A stretch of 64,000 nt of DNA, taken from Sporolactobacillus kofuensis (GTDB lineage: Bacteria; Bacillota; Bacilli; Bacillales; Sporolactobacillaceae). The translations under genes and the position numbers were made by a program. The stretch covers positions 1 to 64,000 of the forward strand of contig NZ_JAMXWN010000010.1 of assembly GCF_024125425.1 (NCBI RefSeq). Reading direction: 5' to 3'. Positions 1 to 8,925 of the stretch are shown piece after piece. A model generated the notes under the pieces. That model searched no databases. It had not been told where the DNA came from and saw nothing but the letters and a program-made list of their open reading frames with translations. Positions within the stretch are counted from its first letter, which is position 1. Every line of letters starts with the position of its first letter.

Positions 1-45
1 ATTTCTGAAAATAAATTTGACAATAAAATGTTTCTATTTTATACT
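1..45 (+). promoter_or_regulatory. Promoter of the PTS gene, with CodY-like box
   Basis: TTGACA at 17-22 and TATACT at 40-45 are separated by 17 bp, a near-consensus sigma-A promoter. The bases at 1-13 (ATTTCTGAAAATA) match most of the CodY consensus AATTTTCWGAAAATT and lie just upstream of the -35, but the left end is cut by the window edge. The leader to the start codon is about 155 nt. I saw no LicT/SacT-type antiterminator sequence in it. Confidence 0.6.
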
Positions 46-165
46 AATTCAGTTCGTTTACTAGGTACATAGTCATCTACGGAGGAAAAAAAACGCGCAT
101 TGCATGGGTTAATAAATAGAAATTTTAATAAGGCTTGTTCACTCGATTTTTTTAGTATCTAGCAC

Positions 166-179
166 ACATGTGCACATGT
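166..179. promoter_or_regulatory. 14-bp perfect palindrome before the PTS ribosome site
   Basis: ACATGTGCACATGT is its own reverse complement. It lies in the transcribed leader, 17 nt before the AGGAGG at 195-200, so it could be an operator (roadblock type) for a sugar-responsive repressor. No regulator gene lies next to it in the window, so the partner is unknown. Confidence 0.35.
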
Positions 180-206
180 TAAAAATGGTTAATAGGAGGG
201 CCTTAT

Positions 207-2198
207 ATGGGTAAAAAGGATTACACTCAACTAGCGGATGATATTGTTGCTAATGTCGGTGGACAAGAAAATGTAAAGTCATTAATTCACTGTGCAACGC
301 GATTACGCTTCATATTGAATGATCAGAGTAAGGCCAATAAAGAAATGTTGGAGGATCTTCCGAAGGTTCTCACTGCGGTGAGTGCGGGAGGTCAGTATCA
401 GGTTGTTATTGGTGATGAAGTAGTCCCTGTCTATGAAGCAATTATGAGTAACTATGGATTTACTGCTGCCGATTCTAATACCGAAGCAGTCGATGCTAAT
501 GAAACATCCGAATCGGTCAAGTCAGATCATTGGTTTGAACGGTTCGTTGCGGTTATTTCGGGCATCTTCACACCATTCATTTCAGTCCTTGCTGGAGCAG
601 GTGTATTGAAGGGTGTAGCTATTCTCATTGCAAGTACACCACTACATCATGTCATCCCCATCTCTTCACCTATTTATATCATCATTAATACGCTGGCAAG
701 CGGTGTGTTCACGCTACTTCCGATCTTCATTGCGATTACAGCAGCAGATAAATTCAACACGAATAAGTTTATAGCCGTTGCTTTGGCAGCCGCAATGGTT
801 TATCCATTGACGGATACCCAAATACCTAATGTAGCACATTTATTTGGATATGGCGTGGACTTTAAAACCTACGGTGGTGCAGTCATTCCAACGATCCTCG
901 CCATTTGGCTTGAAAGTTACATTGAGCGGTGGTTTAAGAAGCGGTTGCCGGCAGTTACTCAACTCGTGTTTGTTCCCTTTTTAACATTAATTGTAGCCGG
1001 CTTGCTGACTTTTTTGGTGATCGGACCACTGGGAACCACACTTGGGACGGGCTTAGCCTACGGGTATAAATTTTTATACGAACTTAGCCCTTTAATCGCT
1101 GGCGGTATCCTGGGCGCAACCTTCCAGATCTTTGTCATTTTCGGGTTGCACTGGGGCATATTACCCATTTCGATGATTAACATTCAGACTTATGGTTATG
1201 ACACATTGCTTGCTGTAATGATGGTTGCTGTTGCCGGACAATTTGGAGCGGTGACCGGTGCAGTGTTTCGAGCAAAGAAAGCAAAAAATAAAGAGATTGC
1301 TTTTTCAGCAGCGATTAGCGGATTTTTTGGAATCACAGAGCCGGCCATTTATGGAATAAATTTAAAGTATAAAAAAGGATTCATTTTTGGACTTGTAGGC
1401 GGTGCAGTTGGTGGAGCATTAATTAGTGCGGCAGGGGTAAAATGCTTTCAATACACGCCAATCATGAACGTATTTGAATTTCCACTCTTTATCGGGAAGA
1501 ATTCAAGTATTGTCTTGGCGATCATTTCCTTTTTCGTTGCATGGCTGACTTCATTTCTGCTTGTACTCATCTTAGGGTTTAATGAAAATAATTCGGAAAA
1601 GCTTTTTGCAAAGGTTACTTCAGGAAAGAAGAGCTTGACAGAGAAAAAGACAGCTAAGCTCGGGTTGGTCGATGAGGATGAAGCGGCAGCTGCGATAGAG
1701 GTCCAAGAGGAACCGGTCGTAGATACATCGAATCTAACGTTGACGGATACAGTATTCAGTCCAATCGAAGGCCACCCAGTGCCGTTGAAGTCGGTGGATG
1801 ATCCAGTGTTCAGCTCGGGAGCTATGGGAAGCGGAGCTGCGGTTGTTCCTTCTGAAGGGACTTGTGTAGCACCTGTAAATGGCGAGATCACAGTCGCGTT
1901 TCCAACTGGACATGCCTATGGGATTAAATCGGAATCAGGCGCAGAAATATTGATTCATATCGGTATTAATACGGTTGAACTTAAAGGACAGTACTTTTAT
2001 CCGAAAGTAGAAAATGGAACGAAAGTAAAAAAAGGTGACATTCTGACACTTTTTGAACCAGATAAGATAAAAGAGGCGGGTTATGACACGACAACAATGG
2101 TCATTGTGACGAATGCCAATGATTATGGAGCCGTTGTTCCAAACTTAAAGGAAGATGCTCGTGCAGAAAAAGCGTTAATTCAAATCTATAATAAATAA
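207..2198 (+). CDS. PTS beta-glucoside-type permease, EIIBCA
   Basis: This 663-residue membrane protein should import and phosphorylate a sugar, probably a beta-glucoside or a related disaccharide, using phosphate from HPr. Domains run EIIB (about 1-80, phosphocysteine in IHCATRLRF, Cys29), EIIC (about 105-460, many hydrophobic helices, the GITEPAIYG motif) and EIIA (about 510-663, active His584 in ILIHIGINTV). The B-C-A order and single-chain build are those of the beta-glucoside (BglP) group; trehalose and many sucrose permeases lack the A domain. AGGAGG precedes the ATG by 6 nt. It appears to be monocistronic: a terminator follows and no phospho-glucosidase lies beside it in the window, so the substrate cannot be fixed. 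Confidence 0.9.
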   Translation: MGKKDYTQLADDIVANVGGQENVKSLIHCATRLRFILNDQSKANKEMLEDLPKVLTAVSAGGQYQVVIGDEVVPVYEAIMSNYGFTAADSNTEAVDANETSESVKSDHWFERFVAVISGIFTPFISVLAGAGVLKGVAILIASTPLHHVIPISSPIYIIINTLASGVFTLLPIFIAITAADKFNTNKFIAVALAAAMVYPLTDTQIPNVAHLFGYGVDFKTYGGAVIPTILAIWLESYIERWFKKRLPAVTQLVFVPFLTLIVAGLLTFLVIGPLGTTLGTGLAYGYKFLYELSPLIAGGILGATFQIFVIFGLHWGILPISMINIQTYGYDTLLAVMMVAVAGQFGAVTGAVFRAKKAKNKEIAFSAAISGFFGITEPAIYGINLKYKKGFIFGLVGGAVGGALISAAGVKCFQYTPIMNVFEFPLFIGKNSSIVLAIISFFVAWLTSFLLVLILGFNENNSEKLFAKVTSGKKSLTEKKTAKLGLVDEDEAAAAIEVQEEPVVDTSNLTLTDTVFSPIEGHPVPLKSVDDPVFSSGAMGSGAAVVPSEGTCVAPVNGEITVAFPTGHAYGIKSESGAEILIHIGINTVELKGQYFYPKVENGTKVKKGDILTLFEPDKIKEAGYDTTTMVIVTNANDYGAVVPNLKEDARAEKALIQIYNK

Positions 2199-2209
2199 TG
2201 TAGATAATA

Positions 2210-2249
2210 AAAAGATGTGTGATGATGCGTTTGTCATCACACATCTTTT
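2210..2249 (+). terminator. Rho-independent terminator after the PTS gene
   Basis: A perfect 16-bp stem (2210-2225 with 2234-2249) closes an 8-nt loop and ends in TTTT. It sits 12 nt past the stop codon. Confidence 0.8.
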
Positions 2250-2375
2250 CGTTCATCAGATTCATTCCCGTTGTTTTCGTCTAAATTTTTCTATGAAGCA
2301 TGCGCACTGTTTAAAATGAATGACTCATCCAAATGGCACGGCTGCAGGCGACCTGAATCACCTTTATGCTTTAAG

Positions 2376-2414
2376 AAAAAGCTCCCGTCCACATTATGTG
2401 AACGGGAGCTTTTT
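2376..2414. terminator. Bidirectional terminator between convergent genes
   Basis: AAAAAGCTCCCGT (2376-2388) pairs perfectly with 2402-2414, and the loop holds an inner CACA/TGTG helix. The A and T runs on both sides allow termination in either direction. It serves the minus-strand BASS transporter gene. Confidence 0.8.
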
Positions 2415-2539
2415 CAAGAACGCATTTGGTGATGAAACGAAACCATCTTACGAAGAGTTGTGTCAATATAATTTTGTATTTTCTGAAATATTTGTTTTTA
2501 TGAGTTGCCGAATTCTTCAATGAAGTGTAGCGGGTACGA

Positions 2540-3523
2540 TCAGTTTGCTGTACTTGCAGCAGCATCAACATCCGTGTTCTTCACATCAGTCTCTTTTTTT
2601 CCTGCCCAGAAAGAGGCGAGAAGAGACCCGGACATGTTGTGCCAGATGCTAAACAGGGTAGCAGGAATAGCGGCAACCGGCGAGAAAAAGGCAATAGCCA
2701 GTGCGACACCGAGCGCTGAGTTCTGCATGCCAACTTCGAATGTAATTGCGCGGCTTTTGAGATGATCCATGCCGAGCAAGCGGCTGAAAAAGAAACCTAA
2801 TGAGTAGCCAAGAAGATTATGCAGGATCACAACAGGTATAATCACTAACGTGCTAGCTGTCAACAAGTCACCATTTTTGTTAGAAGCTGCAACAACACCA
2901 CCGGCGATCAGGATAATAGCGACAGTCGATACGAGTGGCAGTGCAGCGGTCACTTTGTGCACCTTCTTGCCAAAGAAGGTATTAACCAAAACACCAAGAA
3001 CGATTGGCACAATCACAATCTCCACGACACTGACAAAAAGTGAGCTTGTCGGAATCTTTACCCAATGACCCGCTAAGAGCCAAAGCATAAGAGGGAGCAT
3101 TACAGGGGCAATCAGAGTTGAAACAGCGCCAATCGAAACACCGAGTGCAACGTCGCCTTTTGCCAGAAAACACATAACATTGGAAGCCGTACCACTTGGA
3201 CAGCAGCCGACGAGGATGACGCCAACAGCAACGGCCGGAGGAAGATGAAATGCAAAACAAAGGGCGAAAGCAACGAGTGGCATGATGAGATAGTGGGCAC
3301 AAACGCCAATGATGACATCTTTAGGACGCTTGAAAACAGCAGCAAAATCAGATTTTTTCAAGGTCATGCCCATCCCAAACATGATTATGCCGAGGAGATC
3401 GTTGACATAAGGAAGTACCCAAGTGATCAGATTTGGCTGAAAATAGCTGACAGCTGCCGCTGCCAAAACGAAGAGTGCGAAATACTTGCCCAAGAACTGT
3501 CCTGTTGAAACAACAACTTTCAT
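2540..3523 (-). CDS. BASS-family (bile acid:sodium symporter-like) transporter
   Basis: This 327-residue membrane protein has about nine hydrophobic segments and the family signature GCCPSGTASNV in the middle. Bacterial members move organic anions with sodium; one of them, PanS of Salmonella, carries ketopantoate. Because the gene follows ilvD (86-nt gap, same strand), a branched-chain 2-keto acid or ketopantoate is a reasonable guess for the substrate. I start it at the second possible methionine (MKVVVSTGQFLG), which has AAAGGATG 9 nt upstream; a start 25 codons earlier has no ribosome site. A hairpin (3577-3582 with 3598-3603, no U-run) lies between the two genes and may tune the expression ratio. 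Confidence 0.8.
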   Translation of the reverse strand: MKVVVSTGQFLGKYFALFVLAAAAVSYFQPNLITWVLPYVNDLLGIIMFGMGMTLKKSDFAAVFKRPKDVIIGVCAHYLIMPLVAFALCFAFHLPPAVAVGVILVGCCPSGTASNVMCFLAKGDVALGVSIGAVSTLIAPVMLPLMLWLLAGHWVKIPTSSLFVSVVEIVIVPIVLGVLVNTFFGKKVHKVTAALPLVSTVAIILIAGGVVAASNKNGDLLTASTLVIIPVVILHNLLGYSLGFFFSRLLGMDHLKSRAITFEVGMQNSALGVALAIAFFSPVAAIPATLFSIWHNMSGSLLASFWAGKKETDVKNTDVDAAASTAN

Positions 3524-3609
3524 AATGCAACATCCTTTCCATTTTCGTATCTCTTTAAGTTTTTTTATTAAAGCAGGGTGATCTTCTGTTTTTTTCAATC
3601 ACCGCTTTA

Positions 3610-5337
3610 TCACTGGACAGGGTCTGTTTCTTTCTCTGTTTGCTCTGCCTGAGCCCATGCTTCAGGCAGACGCATCACACCACCTGTATGGGCGGAAGTG
3701 ACAAGCGCAGCATAACGCGCGAGATAACCTGAGCGAACCTTTGGCACAAAAGGTTTTAATAATTTGCGTCGTTCCTTAAGTTCGGCATCAGTCACATCGA
3801 GATGTACGGTTCGTGCTAACAGATCAATGGTGATCTGGTCTCCATCCTGAACAAGCGCGATCGGTCCGCCGGCTGCGGCTTCTGGTGATACATGGCCAAC
3901 AGAAAGTCCACGCGTCGCTCCGGAAAAACGTCCATCGGTGATCAGAGCGACATCTTTGCCAAGGCCACGTCCGACAATTGATGAAGTCGGTGCCAGCATT
4001 TCCGGCATACCCGGGCCGCCTTTTGGCCCCTCATAGCGGATGACGACAACATGTCCCTTGTGGACGGTATGATTGTCGATCGCCTCGACTGCTTCATCGT
4101 GAGAATTGAAACAAATGGCTTCGCCTGAAAATGTTTTGACCGAAGGATCAACACCACCAACTTTAATGACCGCTCCTTTTGGCGCAATGTTTCCGAAGAG
4201 AACAGATAACCCACCGGTTTTACTGTAAGCCTCATCCAGTGGATGAATGACTTTTGGGTTTTTGATGTGTGCATCGGCGACATTTTCTCTAAGTGTTTGC
4301 CCGGAAACGGTGATTCGATCCGGGTGAATGACATCGCCTATGTCGGCAAGCGTTTTGATAATTGCGGAAATGCCTCCTGCTTCATGAACATCCTGCATCG
4401 AGAATGAAGAACTTGGAGCTATTTTTGCGAGGTAGGGCACTTTTTCCGCCACTTGATTAATTCGATCGAGATCATAGTCGATGCCGGCTTCGGAAGCCAC
4501 AGCAAGCATGTGCAGCACGGTATTGGTAGATCCGCCCATTGCCATGTCGAGTGCGAATGCATCATCTACTGCTTCGGGGGTGATAATATCCCTTGGACGG
4601 ACATTGTTTTTTACGAGATCCATTAATTTTAAGGCGGATTGCTTGATCAGATCACGCCTTTCTTCGGACACCGCAAGAGCTGTTCCATTTCCGGGGAGGG
4701 CGACACCGAGCATTTCCATTAAGCAGTTCATTGAATTAGCAGTAAACATGCCTGCACAGGAACCACAGGTCGGACAGGCGGAGGCTTCAAGATCCAGAAA
4801 TTGTTCTTTTGTGATTTGCCCTTCTTTAAAAGCTCCTACGCCTTCAAATACGGATGAGAGCGTCAGTGCTTTCCCCTGAGCGGACAGTCCCGCTTTCATT
4901 GGTCCTCCGGAACAGAAGATAGCAGGTACATTCGTTCGAACAGCAGCAAGCAGCATTCCTGGGGTGATTTTATCGCAGTTTGGGATGTAGAATACCCCGT
5001 CGAACCAGTGCGCGTTAATCATCGTCTCAGCTGCATCCGCAATCAGTTCACGGCTTGGTAGAGAATACCGCATGCCAATATGGCCCATAGCGATGCCATC
5101 GTCAACACCGATTGTGTTAAATTCGAACGGAATCCCGCCAGCATCACGAATTGCTTGCTTGGCGACATCTGCCAATTCTCTTAAATGAACATGTCCTGGG
5201 ACAATGTCTACATAGGAGTTGCATACCGCAATAAACGGTTTATGCATATCCTCTTCATTTCGTACAATACCAGTAGCGCGTAACAAGCTTCGTGCCGGTG
5301 CACGATCCACACCTTTCTTAATTTCATCACTTCTCAA
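3610..5337 (-). CDS. ilvD: Dihydroxy-acid dehydratase
   Basis: IlvD dehydrates 2,3-dihydroxy-isovalerate and 2,3-dihydroxy-3-methylvalerate to the 2-keto acids that become valine, leucine, isoleucine and pantothenate. The 575 residues cover the whole family. The cluster-binding cysteines are visible in [12 protein letters not shown] and in [13 protein letters not shown]. The start is TTG, set by GAAAGGATG about 7 nt upstream; no ATG fits. No other ilv or leu gene is present, so ilvD is separated from the rest of the pathway here. Transcription should come from the promoter near 5597 through the attenuator at 5378-5523. Confidence 0.97.
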   Translation of the reverse strand: MRSDEIKKGVDRAPARSLLRATGIVRNEEDMHKPFIAVCNSYVDIVPGHVHLRELADVAKQAIRDAGGIPFEFNTIGVDDGIAMGHIGMRYSLPSRELIADAAETMINAHWFDGVFYIPNCDKITPGMLLAAVRTNVPAIFCSGGPMKAGLSAQGKALTLSSVFEGVGAFKEGQITKEQFLDLEASACPTCGSCAGMFTANSMNCLMEMLGVALPGNGTALAVSEERRDLIKQSALKLMDLVKNNVRPRDIITPEAVDDAFALDMAMGGSTNTVLHMLAVASEAGIDYDLDRINQVAEKVPYLAKIAPSSSFSMQDVHEAGGISAIIKTLADIGDVIHPDRITVSGQTLRENVADAHIKNPKVIHPLDEAYSKTGGLSVLFGNIAPKGAVIKVGGVDPSVKTFSGEAICFNSHDEAVEAIDNHTVHKGHVVVIRYEGPKGGPGMPEMLAPTSSIVGRGLGKDVALITDGRFSGATRGLSVGHVSPEAAAGGPIALVQDGDQITIDLLARTVHLDVTDAELKERRKLLKPFVPKVRSGYLARYAALVTSAHTGGVMRLPEAWAQAEQTEKETDPVQ

Positions 5338-5377
5338 TAGTGCTCATCCTTTCTGTAAAATGAAAATTTGTGGCATT

Positions 5378-5412
5378 AAAAAACTCCCATTTGATATACA
5401 AATGGGAGTTTT
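5378..5412 (-). terminator. Attenuator terminator upstream of ilvD
   Basis: On the minus strand a 14-bp stem with a 5-nt loop (5399-5412 with 5380-5393) is followed by a run of six T. It lies 41 nt before the ilvD start codon, so it must be read through for ilvD to be expressed. Its left arm is also complementary to 5419-5427 (see the leader region). Confidence 0.9.
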
Positions 5413-5523
5413 GTCCGGCTCCCATTTAACGCCAATGAGGACCCGGACAATCGTGTTTAATTTTCAACGATTGCCTAGGCCCTAAATAATAATGACGACT
5501 CGTAAATGGGATTGGAATGACAT
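5413..5523 (-). promoter_or_regulatory. ilvD leader with mutually exclusive hairpins
   Basis: Four complementary blocks can be read on the minus strand. Region 1 (5503-5511, TCCCATTTA) lies inside the leader-peptide codons. Region 2 (5419-5428, TAAATGGGAG) pairs with region 1 or with region 3. Region 3 (5399-5412) pairs with region 2 or with region 4 (5380-5393), the latter giving the terminator. Region 2 is also flanked by GTCCGG/CCGGAC, and a further hairpin CAATCGT/ACGATTG lies between. This is the classic layout of ribosome-mediated attenuation. A ribosome stalled at the Val/Ile codons would cover region 1 and free region 2 for antitermination. Confidence 0.75.
5482..5523 (-). CDS. Leader peptide of the ilvD attenuator (13 residues)
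   Basis: The short frame reads MSFQSHLRVVIII and ends in TAG. Six of its last seven residues are Leu, Val or Ile, with five Val/Ile codons in a row just before the stop, as in known ilv leader peptides. AAGAGG (minus strand, at 5533-5538) is 9 nt before the ATG. The frame lies between a good promoter and the attenuator terminator. It is too short to be a protein by itself; translation past the Val/Ile codons is the likely signal. Confidence 0.75.
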   Translation of the reverse strand: MSFQSHLRVVIII

Positions 5524-5573
5524 AATAATCAGCCTCTTCAAAAAAATTAGAATTGGTTTTTTGCGTGGTCTCA

Positions 5574-5602
5574 AATATAGCACTCGATTTTTTATCCGTC
5601 AA
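5574..5602 (-). promoter_or_regulatory. Promoter of the ilvD leader
   Basis: On the minus strand TTGACG (5597-5602) and TATATT (5574-5579) are 17 bp apart. Transcription should start near 5567, about 45 nt before the leader-peptide ATG. Confidence 0.7.
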
Positions 5603-5603
5603 C

Positions 5604-5984
5604 AGTGGTTTTTAAAAGTTCATTGGGGGAGAGGGGCACTTGTACGGGATTTATGATCCAAAAAAGGGGTAGAGAAATTAATTCTTGACATTCATTGTTT
5701 CAAAGTGTAATTAAATTTATACTTTAAGGACGAGTCTAGTGATGTTCTGGAGGAAATATTAGTGTGCGTATGTTTTATTCGCTAACATCAGGGATAGGAA
5801 TTGATGTTTTGAAATAACCATATCGGCACAGTGATCATGGTTTCCTTTGTGGATATTTTTGTTCAGGCAATAGTTAAATCGTGCTGATTTGACGTCAAAA
5901 CTGTGCACCCTATCGTTCTTGACAGACATATGTTTGAAGGATTTGTAAGTAAAAACGGACAGTTGAATGGAGGAAACGACCATC
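5604..5984 (+). other. Intergenic region upstream of the PHP phosphatase gene
   Basis: A promoter with TTGACA (5685-5690), a 17-bp spacer and TAATTA (5708-5713) points toward the PHP gene, giving a leader of about 265 nt. In it, TGGAGGAAATATTA precedes a 7-codon GTG frame at 5762-5785 that ends in TAA. It may be a tiny upstream frame, but nothing else supports it. A second TTGACA at 5919-5924 lacks a good -10. Confidence 0.45.
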
Positions 5985-6770
5985 ATGCCATTTGATACAC
6001 ACAATCATACGAAATTTTCATTTGATGCGGAAATGACTGTTGACGAGGCATTAAAGAAAGCAGACAAGTACAATCTAAATCTGGTACTTACCGAACACTA
6101 TGATCTAAACGAGCGCCAAGAGAATGGATCTGCAGTTGATTTTGCGATCAACAATTATTTTGACACGTATTCATCCTATCGTGGCGATCGATTATTACTC
6201 GGTATCGAGCTTGGTTTGGATAACCGTAAGGATTATATCGCGCACAATCGGAAAATCATCGAATCGCATCCATTCGATATGGTCATCGGATCGGTACATA
6301 ACTTGCAAGAATTTGATCTATATAGTGATCGTGCGAAGAACTTTCTGTCGAAGCAAGACTTTTTCACGCAGTATTTACTTTATGCGGAGCACACCATTCA
6401 TCAAAATCCATACATTGACACATTTGCTCATATCGACTATCCGTGTCGCTATTTGAACTATAGGGATAATAGTCTTCGCTATGAGGATTTTCCTCTGCTT
6501 ATTGATAACTTGCTCTTTACATTGATTGAAAATGACATATGCTTAGAAATCAATCTTCGACTCATCGATCAGGCACCATTTAGAGAAGGTCTTGAGAGTA
6601 TTGTGCGCCGATACAAAGAATTGGGTGGTCGCTATGTAACCATTGGTGGAGATAATCATACTCCAGACACAATCGGTACGCTGTATCCACTTGGTTTGGC
6701 AATGGCAAAGGAGTACAGTCTCATCCCTGTTTATTTTAAAAATAGGAAGCGGATCATTGATGAGCTGTGA
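5985..6770 (+). CDS. PHP-domain phosphatase, histidinol-phosphatase-like
   Basis: This 261-residue protein belongs to the PHP metal-dependent phosphoesterases closest to HisJ/HisK histidinol-phosphatases. The metal-binding motifs are present: DTHNH (His6, His8), GIELGLD, GSVH, HIDYP and GGDNH. Histidinol-phosphatase would make histidinol in histidine synthesis, but no other his gene is near, so related phosphoesterase activity is also possible. I start at MPFDTHNH: the upstream in-frame ATG overlaps its own ribosome site (TGGAGG). Confidence 0.8.
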   Translation: MPFDTHNHTKFSFDAEMTVDEALKKADKYNLNLVLTEHYDLNERQENGSAVDFAINNYFDTYSSYRGDRLLLGIELGLDNRKDYIAHNRKIIESHPFDMVIGSVHNLQEFDLYSDRAKNFLSKQDFFTQYLLYAEHTIHQNPYIDTFAHIDYPCRYLNYRDNSLRYEDFPLLIDNLLFTLIENDICLEINLRLIDQAPFREGLESIVRRYKELGGRYVTIGGDNHTPDTIGTLYPLGLAMAKEYSLIPVYFKNRKRIIDEL

Positions 6771-6823
6771 AAATCACGCATCGCGCAGAAGTACAGGTAC
6801 ACAGAGCACTACATTGAACCATT

Positions 6824-6849
6824 AAACCGATCAGATCATGCTCGGTTTT
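6824..6849 (+). terminator. Terminator after the PHP gene
   Basis: AAACCGA (6824-6830) pairs with 6842-6848 around an 11-nt loop and ends in TTTTC. The stem is short, so it may be weak. Confidence 0.5.
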
Positions 6850-6874
6850 CAAAATCTATCAAAAAAGCTATAAT
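6846..6874 (+). promoter_or_regulatory. Promoter of the ywfO-like gene
   Basis: TATAAT at 6869-6874 has TTTTCA 17 bp upstream (6846-6851). The -35 is weak and overlaps the preceding terminator. Confidence 0.45.
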
Positions 6875-6937
6875 AGTCGCAGTACCTTGACTTGTCCAAG
6901 TCGGGAATCTGGTCGAACGCAAAAGAGATAGGACGTG

Positions 6938-8236
6938 ATGAACCTGGTGCGATCGTTTGAAAAGCTCAATGAGGAAAAAGTATTCAAAGATCCGGTGCAT
7001 CGCTACGTCCATGTGCGTGATCGGTTGATCTGGGATTTGATCGGAACTTCTGAATTTCAACGATTGAGACGGATTCGACAGTTAGGAACGACATTCTTTA
7101 CCTTTCATGGCGCAGAACACAGTCGCTTTGGACACTCACTAGGTGTTTATGAGATTGCCAGACGTATCATTGAAATTTTTAAATACAGGAATCATTGGGA
7201 TGATTCGGAGACAATGGTGACGCTTTGTGCCGCATTGCTTCATGATGTCGGACACGGGCCATTCTCGCATTCATTCGAAAAGGTATTTGGCACTGATCAT
7301 GAGAAGTACACACAGGAGATTATACTTGGCGATACCGAGATTCATCGACTCCTTGACATGCAGGGCAGTGGCTTTGCAGAAAAAGTTGCCGATGTTATTG
7401 GTAAAACGTACCCTAATCGACTGGTTGTCAGTCTCATTTCGAGTCAAATTGATGCTGATCGTATGGACTATTTGCTCCGGGATGCCTATTTTACAGGTGT
7501 TAGTTATGGGCATTTTGACTTGGAACGTATATGGCGAGTAATGCGCTCTCACGGGGATCAAATTGTTTTCAAATTGTCTGGAATGCATGCGGTTGAAGAT
7601 TATATAATGAGTCGTTATCAAATGTACTGGCAGGTCTATTTCCATCCGGTGACGCGCAGTGCGGAAGTTATTCTCACACAGATTCTGCATCGAGCGAAAA
7701 GGCTTTACCAAGAAGGGTTTCATTTCAAGTATACACCGGTCCCATTGATTAAGATCTTTGAAGGAACGATGGTACTTCGTGATTATCTCAAATTGGATGA
7801 GTCTGTGATTATGTATTTTTTTCAAGCGTGGCAGGAAGAAAACGACGCAATTCTGAGTGACTTATGTCGTCGATTTATGAATCGGCGCCTGTTCAAATAT
7901 GTTGAATTTACTCCGGAGCTTCTCTCAGCAAAGAATGATCTGATCGAAGCATTTAGCGCAGCAGGAATTGATTCGGAGTACTATTTGCAGGTCGATTCAT
8001 CGTCTAATTCGCCGTATGATTTGTATCGACCGGGAAAGGAAGGTGCAAGTCAACCGATAAGGCTGTTAATGCCGGACGGACGCCTTCATGAGTTATCACG
8101 AGAGTCGGATGTTGTCGGCTCTATTACCGGCATGCGTCGAACCGACGTTAAACTCTATTATCCAAAAGATCGAGTAGTTGAGTTACCTGACCATTCATCT
8201 GCAAAAAAGAAAATAAAAGAGATTTTGGGCATCTAA
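6938..8236 (+). CDS. ywfO: HD-domain phosphohydrolase, YwfO type
   Basis: This 432-residue cytoplasmic enzyme belongs to the COG1078 group of HD hydrolases, related to dNTP triphosphohydrolases and SAMHD1. The metal site is seen in EHSRFGHSLGV (His61), LLHDVGHGPFSH (His102, Asp103) and the later IDADRMDYLLRDAYFTG motif. Family members remove triphosphate from dNTPs, which fits a role in nucleotide pool control. ATG at 6938 is chosen over GTG at 6935 because the AGG of the ribosome site is only 2 nt from the GTG. ywgA follows after 71 nt, as in B. subtilis. Confidence 0.9.
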   Translation: MNLVRSFEKLNEEKVFKDPVHRYVHVRDRLIWDLIGTSEFQRLRRIRQLGTTFFTFHGAEHSRFGHSLGVYEIARRIIEIFKYRNHWDDSETMVTLCAALLHDVGHGPFSHSFEKVFGTDHEKYTQEIILGDTEIHRLLDMQGSGFAEKVADVIGKTYPNRLVVSLISSQIDADRMDYLLRDAYFTGVSYGHFDLERIWRVMRSHGDQIVFKLSGMHAVEDYIMSRYQMYWQVYFHPVTRSAEVILTQILHRAKRLYQEGFHFKYTPVPLIKIFEGTMVLRDYLKLDESVIMYFFQAWQEENDAILSDLCRRFMNRRLFKYVEFTPELLSAKNDLIEAFSAAGIDSEYYLQVDSSSNSPYDLYRPGKEGASQPIRLLMPDGRLHELSRESDVVGSITGMRRTDVKLYYPKDRVVELPDHSSAKKKIKEILGI

Positions 8237-8307
8237 GGAAAATGTAAAAAAGATAAGGAAATGCTTTGAAAAAGAGATAATGAGCGATACATGGGGGAAC
8301 AAGATAC

Positions 8308-8826
8308 ATGTTGGAAGATCACGCTAAAATTGCATCTCTAATTCGTCAAGCCGGTGAAATCTCAGGGGGCAAGAAGCTTCAGAGAATCGTCTACATACTT
8401 CAGAAACTGGGCTATCCTTTTAAACAAATCTTTCATTTTCATTTCTCCGGTCCTTACTCAGAAGAACTTTCGGTTCAGCTTGAAGAGTTATGTGATTTCG
8501 GGTTTTTGGTCGAAACGAGAGAAGAAAAAGGCGAAGAGGAACGATTTCGATATCGACTCTCAGAAGCGGGAGAAGGCTTTCTTTCGCATTATAAAAACGT
8601 ATTACCAGACATGAAAAATCTTACGCAAAAGTTGATTGACCAGAACGCTCAGTTTCTTGAATGTGTAGCTTTGTTGCTCTATTTTGATCACTTGCCGCAC
8701 CGTGAAGCAATCGAGAAGATTAAATCGATTGAACAAAAGCCAATAGGTTCAGACCTTGACTGTGCTACGCTGTTTATTGAGGAAATTCGAATCCTTCGAT
8801 CGATTGACTACCCGGTTATTCGATGA
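8308..8826 (+). CDS. ywgA: YwgA family protein
   Basis: This 172-residue soluble protein of unknown role matches B. subtilis YwgA, whose gene is also next to ywfO. The first 80 residues (KLQRIVYILQKLG, then FHFSGPYSEELSVQLEEL) resemble the fold of the Panacea/SocA-like (DUF4065) domain, which often acts as an antitoxin or adaptor. That likeness is my reading, not a search result. No toxin-like gene is beside it. The conserved pairing with the HD hydrolase suggests a shared function. Confidence 0.8.
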   Translation: MLEDHAKIASLIRQAGEISGGKKLQRIVYILQKLGYPFKQIFHFHFSGPYSEELSVQLEELCDFGFLVETREEKGEEERFRYRLSEAGEGFLSHYKNVLPDMKNLTQKLIDQNAQFLECVALLLYFDHLPHREAIEKIKSIEQKPIGSDLDCATLFIEEIRILRSIDYPVIR

Positions 8827-8898
8827 TCTGTTGACTGCTCTGTCCAATCGAACATAGGGTAAGTAGCATTAGATGAATGAATTGATATAGAACGAGAA

Positions 8899-8925
8899 AA
8901 ACGGATGGCGTTTCGCCATCCGTTT
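8899..8925. terminator. Bidirectional terminator between ywgA and the PC4-like gene
   Basis: A perfect 12-bp stem (8899-8910 with 8914-8925) has a 3-nt TTT loop and A/T flanks on both sides. The minus-strand gene ends inside its right arm. Confidence 0.8.

Noticed and set aside
103-165. 20-codon TTG frame after GGAGG at 82 in the PTS leader
   Set aside because: The spacing between GGAGG and TTG is too long, and no codon bias or conserved product supports it.
1448-1891. 147-codon open frame on the minus strand inside the PTS gene
   Set aside because: It lies wholly within EIIC-EIIA coding sequence, has no ribosome site, and is low-complexity Ser/Thr-rich, as expected of an antisense shadow.
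5762-5785. 7-codon GTG frame in the leader of the PHP gene
   Set aside because: The ribosome site is good, but there is no terminator or alternative structure around it and no repeated codon type, so no attenuation model can be supported.
6771-6840. tRNA-like or small RNA gene between the PHP gene and ywfO
   Set aside because: Only a short terminator hairpin is visible; no cloverleaf or CCA end.
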